DNA of 64,000 nucleotides from Improbicoccus devescovinae (GTDB lineage Bacteria; Bacillota; Clostridia; Oscillospirales; Acutalibacteraceae): assembly GCA_036245095.1 (NCBI GenBank), contig BSWA01000002.1, positions 186,001 to 250,000 on the forward strand. Direction: 5' to 3'. The notes beneath the pieces were generated by a model, which worked only from the letters and a program-made list of their open reading frames with translations, was not told where the DNA came from and made no database searches. Of this stretch, positions 34,312 to 44,300 are shown piece after piece; within the stretch, counting starts at the first letter, position 1; each line of letters begins with the position of its first letter. The position numbers were made by a program, and so were the translations under genes.

Positions 34312-36141
34312 TTAATTTATTTTAATTTTAGATTTAAGTATTTCTAGTTGATTTATTAATTCTTCAGGAACATTTTCTCCAAGTTTGTTATAGTAATTTT
34401 GTATATTATTTAATTCCTGGTTCCATAATTTTTCATCTATTTCCAACAAAGATTCCAAGTTTTTTTTTGATATATTTAATTCTTGAATATTAATATTATT
34501 AATATCAGGAAGCAGTCCAATTACCGATTTTTTCCCATCAACTTTAGATTCAAGGCGATCTAGAATCCAATCTAAAATTCGTATATTTTCGCCAAAACCA
34601 GGCCAGATAAATTCATTATTTTTGTCTCTTTTGAACAAATTTATATTAAAAATTTTAGGAGCTTTTTCACCAAGAGTCCTACCCATATCAAGCCAATGCT
34701 GAAAATAATCAGCAATATTATACCCGCAAAATGGGAGCATACTAAACGGATCATTGCGCAGAATACCAGTTTTGCCGTCTGTTGCTGGCGTCGTTTCCGA
34801 TCTTAATGCCGACCCCATAAACACACCATGAATCCAATCGGAAGTTTGGAAAATTAACGGCATAAGTTCTGACCGCTTGCCACCGAAAATAATCGCGCTT
34901 ATTTGGACGCCTTCGGGATTATTATACTCAGCACTTAAACACGGGCAATTTGTGATCGGCGCCGTAAATCTGCTGTTTGGGTGCTCGCCGCGAGTTTGCG
35001 AATTTTTAGCACTCCAGGGTAATCCCTGCCAATCTGTTGCATCGTCCGGGGGAGCATCTAACCCTGTCCACCACACAGTGTTTCGAGTTTTATCATGAAC
35101 TACATTTGTGAAAATAGTATTTTCTCTAGCAGTAACAAGCGCATTCGGATTAGTAATTTTGTCTGTATCAGCGCAAACGCCGAAGCAACCGTTTTCGGGG
35201 TTCGCGGCCCACAAACCGCCGTTCTTGCCTATTCTAAGCCACGCAATGTCATCTCCGACGCACCAAATTTTATACCCATTTTTCGTATAAATCTCAGGCA
35301 AAGCCATCATTGCGAAATTCGTTTTTCCGCATCCCGAGGGAAACGATGCACATATATATTTAATTCCTTGAGTTCCTGGACGTTGGATGCCCATAATAAG
35401 CATATGCTCAGCAAGCCAGCCTTCATTTTTGCCCATAACGGAGGCTAATCGCAATGCAAGACATTTTTTGCCTAAAAGAGCATTGCCACCATAGTTAGAA
35501 TTCACAGAAAATATCATGTTATTTTGTGGAAAATGACATATATATCTATTGTCAGGGTCTGTATTGCATGAAGCGTGTATGCATCGGGTCCACGAAGCCG
35601 TACCAGATAGCCCGAATTCGTCGGAATTTTCGTGAATTTCTTCTAATTCTTTTAATTTTTTTATAACTTTTTTATTTACTTTTGCCATAGTGAGCATGCT
35701 TAAAACCACGTATAAAGAGTCAGTAATTTCGATTCCTAGTTTGGCAAATTTAGATTCAATCTGTCCCATACAAAACGGTATTATATACATTATACGATTT
35801 TTATACGAATTTTTTGAAATATTTATTAATTTTGACAACGCCTCCTTAGGGTTCCACCAGTTATTAGTTGGACCTGCATCCTGTTTTGTATCACTACAGA
35901 TAAAAGTTTTGCTTTCAACTCGAGCGACATCATTGGGGTTTGATCTATGCAGATAACAATTCGGTAAGAGGTCTTCGTTTAATTTAATTAAAATATTTTT
36001 TTTAATTGCTTCCTCTTTAAACCCCGAGGTTTGATTTTCTGAACCGTCAACTAATATAATATCCTGCGGGTTTAAAAGTTTTTTTATGCAATTTATCCAA
36101 TTATATATGACTCCTGATTGAAATTCTTGTAAATTATGCAT
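34312..36141 (-). CDS. pckG: Phosphoenolpyruvate carboxykinase (GTP)
   Basis: Interconverts oxaloacetate and phosphoenolpyruvate using GTP/GDP. The GTP-type signature FPSGCGKTNFAMM (P-loop with the active-site Cys) lies near residue 270. The substrate-binding HRSNPNDVARVESKTFICS and NNWWNPKEA blocks are intact. The length of 609 residues is typical. GGTGATTTT precedes the ATG. It separates two injection-system genes on the same strand, which suggests a rearrangement or insertion at this locus. Confidence 0.96.
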   Translation of the reverse strand: MHNLQEFQSGVIYNWINCIKKLLNPQDIILVDGSENQTSGFKEEAIKKNILIKLNEDLLPNCYLHRSNPNDVARVESKTFICSDTKQDAGPTNNWWNPKEALSKLINISKNSYKNRIMYIIPFCMGQIESKFAKLGIEITDSLYVVLSMLTMAKVNKKVIKKLKELEEIHENSDEFGLSGTASWTRCIHASCNTDPDNRYICHFPQNNMIFSVNSNYGGNALLGKKCLALRLASVMGKNEGWLAEHMLIMGIQRPGTQGIKYICASFPSGCGKTNFAMMALPEIYTKNGYKIWCVGDDIAWLRIGKNGGLWAANPENGCFGVCADTDKITNPNALVTARENTIFTNVVHDKTRNTVWWTGLDAPPDDATDWQGLPWSAKNSQTRGEHPNSRFTAPITNCPCLSAEYNNPEGVQISAIIFGGKRSELMPLIFQTSDWIHGVFMGSALRSETTPATDGKTGILRNDPFSMLPFCGYNIADYFQHWLDMGRTLGEKAPKIFNINLFKRDKNNEFIWPGFGENIRILDWILDRLESKVDGKKSVIGLLPDINNINIQELNISKKNLESLLEIDEKLWNQELNNIQNYYNKLGENVPEELINQLEILKSKIKIN

Positions 36142-36516
36142 ATAATAAAATCACCTAAAAATTATTAATATCTTTGCTAAATTCACGTTTGTTGATTATA
36201 TGTTGAATAATAAAAAAAACAATAAATTATTTTTTAAAATATAAATTTTAATATAATTTTAACTAAATTTTAAACAAAATTTAACTTGATTTTATTTTTT
36301 GATTTATTTACAATCTCTGAGAGTAAAAAATTCAACTGAATTATTTTTATAAATTTCATGGGAGGGATGTTAGAACTATCTTGCGAAGTATGAATAAAAA
36401 CAAATTTGATTACATAGTATTTCTATATATATTTTAGGATTATCCTTAATACCCAAATTAAAATTTAATTAAAATTTAAGGAATATTTGATATTTATTAT
36501 AAAGAAAGTGTAAAAT
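36142..36516. other. Spacer between pckG and the SpmA-like gene with promoter and orphan ribosome-binding site
   Basis: A plus-strand promoter (36286-36314) is followed at 36360 by GGGAGGG, which leads only to very short frames (an 8-codon ATG frame at 36367 and an overlapping frame of about 18 codons from the TTG at 36381). The rest is A/T-rich and featureless. The SpmA-like gene begins 200 bases downstream of the promoter. Confidence 0.45.
36286..36314 (+). promoter_or_regulatory. Putative promoter upstream of the SpmA-like gene
   Basis: TTGATT and TACAAT are separated by 17 bases. The transcript would have a leader of about 200 bases. Confidence 0.45.
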
Positions 36517-37122
36517 ATGCTTGATTATATTTGGTTTTTTATTATACTAATAAGCATCGTATGTTCGGGAATAACTAAAAGAATAGATTTGCTTTCAAAT
36601 TCGATCCTTGAAGGGGCAGCAGCTGCTATAGGCTTAGTGATTTCCACTCTGGGCGCAATGGCGTTTTGGTCTGGGCTCATGAGAATAGCAGAGAATTCGG
36701 GATTAACTGAAGTTATTGCTAAGATTTTTAATCCAATTTTAAAATTTTTATTTCCTGATCATGTGCAAGATAAACAAGTTTTGCATCCTATATGTATGAA
36801 CATTGTAGCAAATATGCTGGGTTTAGGAAATGCCGCTACACCTTATGGTTTACAGGCTATGCATGAGATGCAAAAATTAAACAAACATAAAAATATAGCT
36901 ACTAATGGCATGGTCATGCTGTTAATAATAAATACAGCTTGTTTACAGATAATTCCGACTTTTTTAACGGTTTTAAGAAAAAATTATGGAGCAAAAAATC
37001 CATTTGATATTTTGCCTCTACTTTGGGTTACGACAATCACGGCGCTTCTAACGGGGGTTTTATGTACAAAGATGACTTTGAAATTGGGGAAAAACGTTAT
37101 AAATACCAAAAAACGCAAATAA
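36517..37122 (+). CDS. spmA: Spore maturation protein A-like nucleoside-recognition (Gate) membrane protein
   Basis: A 201-residue membrane protein with about five helices. The conserved Gate-domain block STLGAMAFWSGLMRIAENSG and NIVANMLGLGNAATPYGLQA match SpmA, which in spore formers works with SpmB in core dehydration. No spmB follows and no other sporulation gene is in the window. The role may therefore be a retained transport function rather than sporulation. AAAGAAAGTG precedes the ATG. Confidence 0.8.
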   Translation: MLDYIWFFIILISIVCSGITKRIDLLSNSILEGAAAAIGLVISTLGAMAFWSGLMRIAENSGLTEVIAKIFNPILKFLFPDHVQDKQVLHPICMNIVANMLGLGNAATPYGLQAMHEMQKLNKHKNIATNGMVMLLIINTACLQIIPTFLTVLRKNYGAKNPFDILPLLWVTTITALLTGVLCTKMTLKLGKNVINTKKRK

Positions 37123-37734
37123 AAAAACATATTTTTATTAAAATCGCATAAATGCGGTTTATTAAAATTCAAGAAACTTATTACTGTGCTAATTTTAAAC
37201 TACGGGGTTTCGTGTCGTAAGCCGATGGGTTTTACTTCAGGATGCTGCGGGGAGTGAAAGATATGTTCCGCAAGTAATGCGGGTCGCGACTAATATGCCG
37301 GACTTTGGGTGGAAATTAAAAAAAATTGGTTATTAATGAACGGGTGAGATTCCGGTTAAGGGCGATGAAAATTTCACAAAATGGGTATCGCGAGGGCCTA
37401 AATTGGCGGCTTGTTTTCTTCAATTTGCGTACAGGGGTTCGGGTAAAGCAGGTCACGGACGAATATGCCGGACTCTGGGTGGAAATTAAAAAAAATGGTT
37501 ATTAATAAACGGGTGAGATCCCGGTTAAGGGCGATGAAAATTTCGCAAAATGGGTATCGCGCGGGCCTAAATTGGCGGCTTGTTTTCTTCAATTTGCGTA
37601 CAGGGGTTCGGGTAAAGCAGGTCACGGACGAATATGCCGGACTCTGGGTGGAAATTAAAAAAATGGTTATTAATAAACGGGTGAGATCCCGGTTAAGGGC
37701 GATGAAAATTTCGCAAAATGGGTATCGCGCGGGC
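37123..37734. other. Gene-free region with G+C-rich tandem repeats
   Basis: After the SpmA-like gene there is a small hairpin (AATCGCAT/ATGCGGTT at 37141-37158), then an abrupt change to higher G+C from about 37200. The stretch 37200-37275 contains a CCGCA-TGCGG hairpin near 37268-37282. The tandem repeats listed separately follow. Frames open on both strands through the repeats but do not resemble proteins. Confidence 0.5.
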
Positions 37735-37763
37735 CTAAATTGGCGGCTTGTTTTCTTCAATTT
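37276..37763. repeat. About three tandem copies of a 168-170 bp unit at the 3' end of the fibre-like gene
   Basis: The anchor TAATATGCCGG/GAATATGCCGG occurs at 37291, 37461 and about 37630; ATTGGCGGCTTGTTTTCTTC occurs at 37402, 37571 and 37739. Periods are 168-170 bases, differing by A-run length. The second and third copies are nearly identical and the first is more diverged. The last anchor is the true 3' end of the fibre-like gene, whose final codons (QIEENKPPI) are thus repeated. Differences are scattered point changes, with no bias to one base. Confidence 0.85.
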
Positions 37764-39846
37764 GCTGGTTGGGTTCTGGTTGTGGGGCTAGATCCGGTTT
37801 ATTTGGGGAATTGTTATCTGGAGTGTTGTCGTCATCCGCTTTGGTGTCGGGGTTGGAATCAGGAGTTGTTTCGGGGTTGTCAGGTTTCTCTGGGTCAGTG
37901 TCGGCGGGTTCTTGAGCGGGAGGTTGTGGCGATGCTTTGGCTTCTGTTTTGGAGTCTGATGCCGGTTTGGTTGGATTTATACTGTTGAACGGAATAGGTG
38001 TTCCGGCTGTTATAATAGTATTGGAACTGACGACTACATAGGCTGTGCTGCTTATGTTCGGCATGTGTACGCTGAATGCGCGTATTTCATAAACGCTTTC
38101 GGTGCCGGGTGCTGTGTATAGGCCGTTTGCATCGATGTTTCCACTGTTATTTTGGGTGAGTTCCCACCGGATTCTTTGGTCGTTTGTGCCGGTAATTGTG
38201 GCTTCAAATCGTACTTGTTCGAGCGGTTTTATGCTTACTGTGTTTGGTGTGATTTCAAGATTTATATCTTGGTCTAATGCTAGATCTTCGTCGTCGGCTG
38301 GGTTTTCAAGAGGCTTGTAGACCCACCAGCGAATGTCTATATATTGATTATTGGTTTTTTCTAAAGCTCTAATTCCTAGCCGGAGCGTGCCTTTGTGTGG
38401 ATCTAGTAATGCTCCAATTTGTACGTTGGGTGTGGACATTTTTAGGTCTGATTTGTTAAATATGCTTTTGTCGCCAAATATTAGTAAATTTTTTTCGTAT
38501 AATTCTATGTTTGTATGATTAATTGTTGCTACAGAGACTCCGACTTCTCCGGTGCCAAGCCCGTGGACGAATTCGTAAGAATAATATAAGTTGCCCGGCT
38601 TTACGTTGAATCCTAGGTTTATTCTTTCGATGCCTGTGTATATATTACTTTTGGGAAGCTCTTTTGGTGTATTAAGAGCTGAAAATTGGTTGTTAGTTAA
38701 TTCGGGTTGCTTGTTTGTTTGGTTTGTATTACTAGCAGTCTCTTCTAAATCTGGTTGGTTTTGTGAATGTTCAATAGATTTGATCTCGGTTAATAGCTTT
38801 AATAAAGAATTGCTGTATAAATATTGCTTGAATGGATGATTCTCAAATTGATCAATAAAATATGTTGATTTGTTATTTACAACGTTGAATTTCGCAAGAT
38901 ATATGTGCTTGTTGTCAACAAGTTCGATTAATTCATCAAAATTTTGAGAATAATAATCTTTGATTAATATATCACTGAGTTTTTCGTTGACGATTTGAAT
39001 CGGAATACTAATGTCACTGCCTAGTGTGAATTGTTCTTCGCCTTTGGTTAGTTTAAATTTGTCTTTCGGTATTATGATATTTGTTATTGCTTTTTGTTGG
39101 GCATCACAGTACATAGTATAGTCTTGTTTAATATGTTTATAATTCTTGATTTCGCGTGTAGTATGACTCATAATAATCGAGTCTTGATTATGGTTTTTTG
39201 GGTCTTTAAATAAGCTTCCGGTCAGCTCTAGTTCATATGTTACCAATTCTTCTATTTTTTCTTTTTCAAAATGAAGTTTTAAATTAATATTACTCGCTGG
39301 ATTTGCATATTTAGGGGAAACTAATTTTATTTTTATCCCGTTTTGATTATATATGTCTGTATATATATATACTAAAGAATCTAGTGTTAAATCGTGTTCG
39401 GCCGGGACTTCGGACGTTAAAAATAATTCATAAGATTCTCGGATTCTGTTGTATTGTTTCCCTGAGCCCTCGGCTTCGCTGCTACTATTAATAGAAAATG
39501 TGCTTTCTGTTAGGTCTTCTTTGTATGAAATGCCTAAATATATCACGTTACTGTTTTTGCATTCTGAGTAGCCTTTTATAACGTTTAATTTTCGGACACA
39601 TGGCTCGGAAACCATGATCTCACGCCCAAGATAATCGATTGCAAGCCCGGTTTCAAGCGAAAACGTTCGATTGTCAATAAGTATTACTGCAAGCCCTGAG
39701 ATTATACCAATACCGCCAAGCATCTTGGTCAGTAAATGACGTTTAGATTTGAAATAATTTTGTTCGTTTTTGAAGTCACGTACGGACATTAGTTTGCCAA
39801 AAAAATAATTATTTCTCTCAGGTTTATAATAATGTATATTTCCCAT
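37735..39846 (-). CDS. Injection-system-associated fibre/tail protein with Ig-like domain
   Basis: A 703-residue protein. The N-terminus NNYFFGKLMSVRDFKNEQNY and the following RHLLTKMLGGIGIISGL correspond to a conserved uncharacterised family that travels with eCIS baseplate genes. A beta-rich middle follows. An Ig-like (bacterial Ig2-type) domain spans about residues 540-625 (IRWELTQNNSGNIDANGLY). The tail is a long Pro/Asp/Glu-rich low-complexity stretch. The protein ends inside the 169-bp repeat block. I chose the ATG at 39846; a TTG at 39855 is possible. It lies 65 bases after the tail-protein-I gene and is likely co-transcribed. A surface or receptor-binding role is inference. Confidence 0.7.
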   Translation of the reverse strand: MGNIHYYKPERNNYFFGKLMSVRDFKNEQNYFKSKRHLLTKMLGGIGIISGLAVILIDNRTFSLETGLAIDYLGREIMVSEPCVRKLNVIKGYSECKNSNVIYLGISYKEDLTESTFSINSSSEAEGSGKQYNRIRESYELFLTSEVPAEHDLTLDSLVYIYTDIYNQNGIKIKLVSPKYANPASNINLKLHFEKEKIEELVTYELELTGSLFKDPKNHNQDSIIMSHTTREIKNYKHIKQDYTMYCDAQQKAITNIIIPKDKFKLTKGEEQFTLGSDISIPIQIVNEKLSDILIKDYYSQNFDELIELVDNKHIYLAKFNVVNNKSTYFIDQFENHPFKQYLYSNSLLKLLTEIKSIEHSQNQPDLEETASNTNQTNKQPELTNNQFSALNTPKELPKSNIYTGIERINLGFNVKPGNLYYSYEFVHGLGTGEVGVSVATINHTNIELYEKNLLIFGDKSIFNKSDLKMSTPNVQIGALLDPHKGTLRLGIRALEKTNNQYIDIRWWVYKPLENPADDEDLALDQDINLEITPNTVSIKPLEQVRFEATITGTNDQRIRWELTQNNSGNIDANGLYTAPGTESVYEIRAFSVHMPNISSTAYVVVSSNTIITAGTPIPFNSINPTKPASDSKTEAKASPQPPAQEPADTDPEKPDNPETTPDSNPDTKADDDNTPDNNSPNKPDLAPQPEPNQQIEENKPPI

Positions 39847-39911
39847 TGTTAACAAAGCCCCCGAATTTTACTTTATTTTTAATTAAAATTTAATTTAAAT
39901 TTAATGCATAT

Positions 39912-41060
39912 TCATCCTATCATCATGATTCCCGATGAATCTTTGGTTTCTTCCGGAATTAATACGTAGTTTTCTTTTGAAATAATAGAATTAATGCCTA
40001 TATACGAATGATGACTTAAAAAAATACTGTTTTCTAAAATTACTAAATTGCAAATTGTGTCTATAGGACTGATGCTTGTAATTATGTGAAGTAAATTAGC
40101 ATAGTCTTCGTTGGAATTTAAACTGCCTTTGGGTAGTATGATAGTGAAAAAAAATGAATTATCTCCAAATAAAGAATTTATGGTTTTTGAATCAGTTCGA
40201 TAATAATCAGTATCACAAACGTTGAAATATTCGACTAAAATAGGTTTGAAATTTGTGTAAGTTTCTACGATTAATCTTATGGATTCACATGTGCCTTTTA
40301 TTTTAAATAATTTCATAGCATCGGATACCAAAAGCCGAAGTTTATCTTCTTGCCAGATGTCCATATCATGGATGCTAAACCAATGGGCAATCCAGCGTAA
40401 AAAATCTGAGCTATTTGATAATGGATCAAAATTTGATGGAGCATAGTCTATTTTGTCATCGATGTCATCGTATAAAGATTGAAAAATAGCCATAAATCTA
40501 GAAAAAAATGAATCATTTTTGGTCATTTGGTATATTTCGGGTAAAAACCTGATGAAACTTTTTCTGGGGAATTCTATTTTCATTTCTTTAATTTTAATCT
40601 TACCAATAGATTCATAAATAATTCCTTCGATGCAAATCCAAAGGTATCTACCTGTAATATCAAATAACAAGTTATCATCAGGGTTTTCTAAATATTTTGC
40701 ACCCATTTGTAAGAAAACATTTATTTTTACATCGACATCTATCTTAGGATCAAGCAAGAATTCATTGAAATTTACCATATTTTTATTTGTATCATTTACA
40801 GGAAGCAATAAATCTAAACTATCGGCCGCCAAAATATAGACATTAATTTTTGAATTTTGTGAATCCTGAATTTTAAGCTTTAATCTATGCCAAACTGTGT
40901 TATTCTCGCCGCAATCTAAACTAGAAGATATAAACACAGGAGGGTCGGGACTATTGGCGAATACAATCATATCATCTTCGAAACTTATGCTATTAATAAA
41001 ATTTTTATATTCCCAATCAGATTTTCTATTAAACATAAAAAAACGAGTACCTTCAGACAA
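39912..41060 (-). CDS. Contractile injection system tail protein I (TIGR02242-like)
   Basis: A 382-residue protein. Residues about 170-300 carry the phage tail protein I domain: FLPEIYQMTKNDSFFSRFMA, IDYAPSNFDPLSNSSDFLRW and the GTCESIRLIVETYT block. In eCIS and phages this protein completes the baseplate wedge. The N-terminal beta-rich part is typical of the eCIS branch. Translation starts at a TTG after GAGGAG. It is the first gene of its transcript, divergent from the 1075-residue protein. Confidence 0.85.
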   Translation of the reverse strand: MSEGTRFFMFNRKSDWEYKNFINSISFEDDMIVFANSPDPPVFISSSLDCGENNTVWHRLKLKIQDSQNSKINVYILAADSLDLLLPVNDTNKNMVNFNEFLLDPKIDVDVKINVFLQMGAKYLENPDDNLLFDITGRYLWICIEGIIYESIGKIKIKEMKIEFPRKSFIRFLPEIYQMTKNDSFFSRFMAIFQSLYDDIDDKIDYAPSNFDPLSNSSDFLRWIAHWFSIHDMDIWQEDKLRLLVSDAMKLFKIKGTCESIRLIVETYTNFKPILVEYFNVCDTDYYRTDSKTINSLFGDNSFFFTIILPKGSLNSNEDYANLLHIITSISPIDTICNLVILENSIFLSHHSYIGINSIISKENYVLIPEETKDSSGIMMIG

Positions 41061-41371
41061 TTAAATTTTCAACTCCTCCTGTTTGCTTTCATATATACAA
41101 CTTTAGTATGTACAATTTTGTATGAAATTAATACTATTTTTTGTAAATTTTAATTAATTTAAATTCAACTTACTATATAAACAAAATATAAAACATCTGA
41201 CATAAAACCCGGATTATTCTTGTATCCCAATATTATTTGGTGAATTAGCATTATTTTTTAGATAAAATAATTTTTTTTTGTGCAAAATTATAATAAACTC
41301 TTGATTTTTATTTTAAAAAGAGTAGAATTAAACTAGTTCTAAAAATGCCTACACAAAAAGGAGTGATATAT
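41061..41371. other. Divergent promoter region between tail protein I and the 1075-residue protein
   Basis: A 311-base A/T-rich spacer. The plus-strand promoter at 41301-41328 is clear. A minus-strand promoter for the tail gene was not pinned down. No coding frame is visible. Confidence 0.5.
41301..41328 (+). promoter_or_regulatory. Promoter of the 1075-residue putative effector
   Basis: TTGATT and TAGAAT are spaced by 16 bases, preceded by ATAAACTC. Boxes and flank match the glycosyltransferase promoter at 4988-5015. Confidence 0.55.
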
Positions 41372-44300
41372 ATGCCAGATACAAGAAAAGATAAATCGGA
41401 AAATACATCTATATCAGAACACAAGAAATCGAAATCATTGGTTGCCAGCCTTAAAAAAACAGCGGGCAAGGTGGTTACAGGTGTTAAAAAATTATTTTCC
41501 GGTAAGGAGGTTGAATTTAAACCTATGAATGGCGACAAACCGATGGATAACGTCACGCTAAAAGGAACTGTTCTTGATGGCACGAGGGACGCCATACTGA
41601 ACGAATTACAACACCAGCTAAAAGCCATTTATGTTGACTTTAAAGTCAAACCAACTTTGGGTAGCGACAAAATAAAGTTATACAGAAAGGTTAATAATGA
41701 ATGGTTAGGAACGGGAGACGCCGAGATTGAATTTGACAATAAAGTAACACAGATAGGCTATGAAATTGGGGGGGACAGTGTTACTGTAGTTTATAGGTAT
41801 CATAAGGGGAAAGTAGTCAGTAAATTTCCCTGGGTTAAGAATAAAGATGTCAGCGGTATCAAACGGTTTTTAGCCGAAGCAGGACAGGATGCAAAAGTGT
41901 ATATAATAGATACAACAGTCGGGAAAAGGGTGAAGAAGCCAATTTTTCTCGGTGGTAAAAAGATCACAAATGAGGCAGGAAAACTTGAAGTGGATTGGGA
42001 CATATTAAAGCGCCTACACATAGCCTTACCCCTTCCACTGGTTTTCGTTGTCGCCGACGAAGAGCCGAAAACAATCCGAAGGTCTTCTTTCCGCATCGGA
42101 AACGAAAAGCAACAAGCCTACAAAAAGGAGGAAGCCCGTCTTCTAGCCGCACCTGACGAAGAGCTTGAACCCATGGATACCGATCCGCTCCCGGGAGTGG
42201 GTGACCCCACAGCAGCCCAAAACCAACCCAACGAAACAGCTCCCGCCAATCCTACTGCCGACGCGGGAACCAACTCCGAAAACGAAGAAGAACAAAAGGC
42301 AGCAGAGGCGAGAAAAGCAGAAGAGGAGAAAAAAAAGAACGAGCAGGCCACGCTTCTTGCTAAAGTCCCAGCACCCGGCTCCGATGTAAATAGGGATGCT
42401 GTGCATGCTTCCAGAGTGGCAGCGTATAACGCCCTTGTGACAAAAGCGAAAGAGGGAACACTAACTCAAACTGACGTCGAACACTACTTGGTCCAATACG
42501 AACCAAGAAGCGAAGCGGCTAAATACTTAATTCCTACCCAGCCAGATCCAGTGGAACTGCAGCCATCGGAAGTTATTAATTGCTTTTGGAATTATATTTA
42601 TAATAATAACATGGTTAAATATTTCACAAACGAGAACGAACTCCAAATTGGGTGGGATATATCTCCGGATGTTGAGGCTAGGTCCTTAGGTCATAAATTC
42701 TACAGTGAAACGTTGGAGAAAATTCTAGACAAACCAGAAGACCATATGACCCAGTCGAGTGTTAATGAGATCGCAACCCTATTCGCATCTATCATATATG
42801 GGCAAAAGATACTTGTACAATCTAAATTTCTTTTGTACTGGTCTATGATTGCTAGTAATAAGAAATCAACCGACACTAGCGGGGGATACCATGAATTGAC
42901 CTCCAGCCAAAAAGCAGTACTCACAAATATGGTCATTATTGTTACAGATAAGATGTTTGATTTGGTAACTAAATCCAAAATCACTAAAATCGGCTCGATA
43001 CGAATACTGCGTGATAGTTTCGATGAATTCGCTCAAAAAATGGCCGAAAAAATGGCCCAAAAAACTCTCAAAGACACAAAAAGTGAAAATAAATTATATA
43101 AGGCGTTTAGTTCCAGAAGCGAGACGCTGGAAGTAACAAGTACCACGGCACCTGCTTCGCTATTATATAATGCAGATAAAGCGGCCGACAGAATAAAAAA
43201 ACTTGATTTGATTTATGCCAAGGCAACCAACGGAAGCTCTGGTTGGGCGTATCGCCTGGGGAGGGGTAATTTGGCATTATCCGATGTTTGCGACGCTATT
43301 TTAAAAGATGCTCCAGTCCACTCAGACAAAGCGATATCACGCCAAGAGAAGGATATACTAATAAGTTGGTTGGATACGGCTATATCCTTCGTCTTGGATT
43401 CCGTTTCATTGTGTGAGTTATTTGCGTTTTATGATGAAGTTCAGAGTGGGTTTATTATAGCCCGAATACATGAAAAATCTAAACTGGAAGAGATTATAGC
43501 CAAAAAAAAACTTGTATGTACAAACAGAGCCGCGTATGATCACGAAAAACAACGAAGAGAAATAATCGAGAACGCGCTGAAAACAGGATCAACCAAGAAG
43601 ATACAAAACGCAACTATAAAAGAAGCTGATGTGGAAAAGATCATGAATGCGCTTGAATCAAATGCAAAAACCACATATACAAAAGCATTCAATGACTCCC
43701 GAGAAGAAATCAAAAAAAATATGAATAATATGAAAAGCCTTGACGCCCCCGAAAAAACGAGACAAGCTTTGTTACAAATATGTGATTCCATAATAAGCAT
43801 ATTATCGCCGAAACAGAATGCGGGTACACCGACAAAGGCAAACCGACCCAAGCGAGCCAAGGATGATTGGTATGTAAGCAAAAAAAAAGTTAGTGATTTG
43901 GGAGTGAAAAACGAACCCAAGAAAAGCGCAGAAGCTCCGCGAGATGGGTCCAGCGTCACGCAGACTTCGGCACCCTTAACGTCGATTTCTTCTCCTAGTA
44001 GACGAACAATGGCTTCTTTTACTTCGGGCCGCCGCCTTCCTAGCGATATCTCAACATCTACCCCAACCGCTTCGGGAAGCGCGTCGACGCCTCCTAGCCC
44101 CTCCTCGTCTCCCGCATCGTCGACTCCAAGCAGCGGACCATCTGACCCTCCCCCGGCTGGCGTGCCATCCCCAGTAGTTACATCAGATGAAATAAAAGTG
44201 AAATTCTGGTGGAATCCTGACTGGACACCTCGTTTGTCAGATGACGGCAAATTTATATCTAGCATAATTGAAGGAGATAAAAACATGAAATTATATGAAC

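Noticed and set aside
37200..37290. Group II intron or structured RNA fragment
   Set aside because: A small CCGCA/TGCGG hairpin and high G+C are present, but I find no domain V, no intron-encoded protein and no known RNA signature.
37276..37763. Diversity-generating retroelement (template and variable repeats at a tail-fibre gene 3' end)
   Set aside because: Differences among copies are few and not concentrated at adenines, and no reverse transcriptase or Avd-like gene is present.
37398..37791. Overlapping repetitive reading frames on both strands within the 169-bp repeats
   Set aside because: They exist only because the repeat unit happens to lack stops in those frames; they have no ribosome-binding site or protein-like character.
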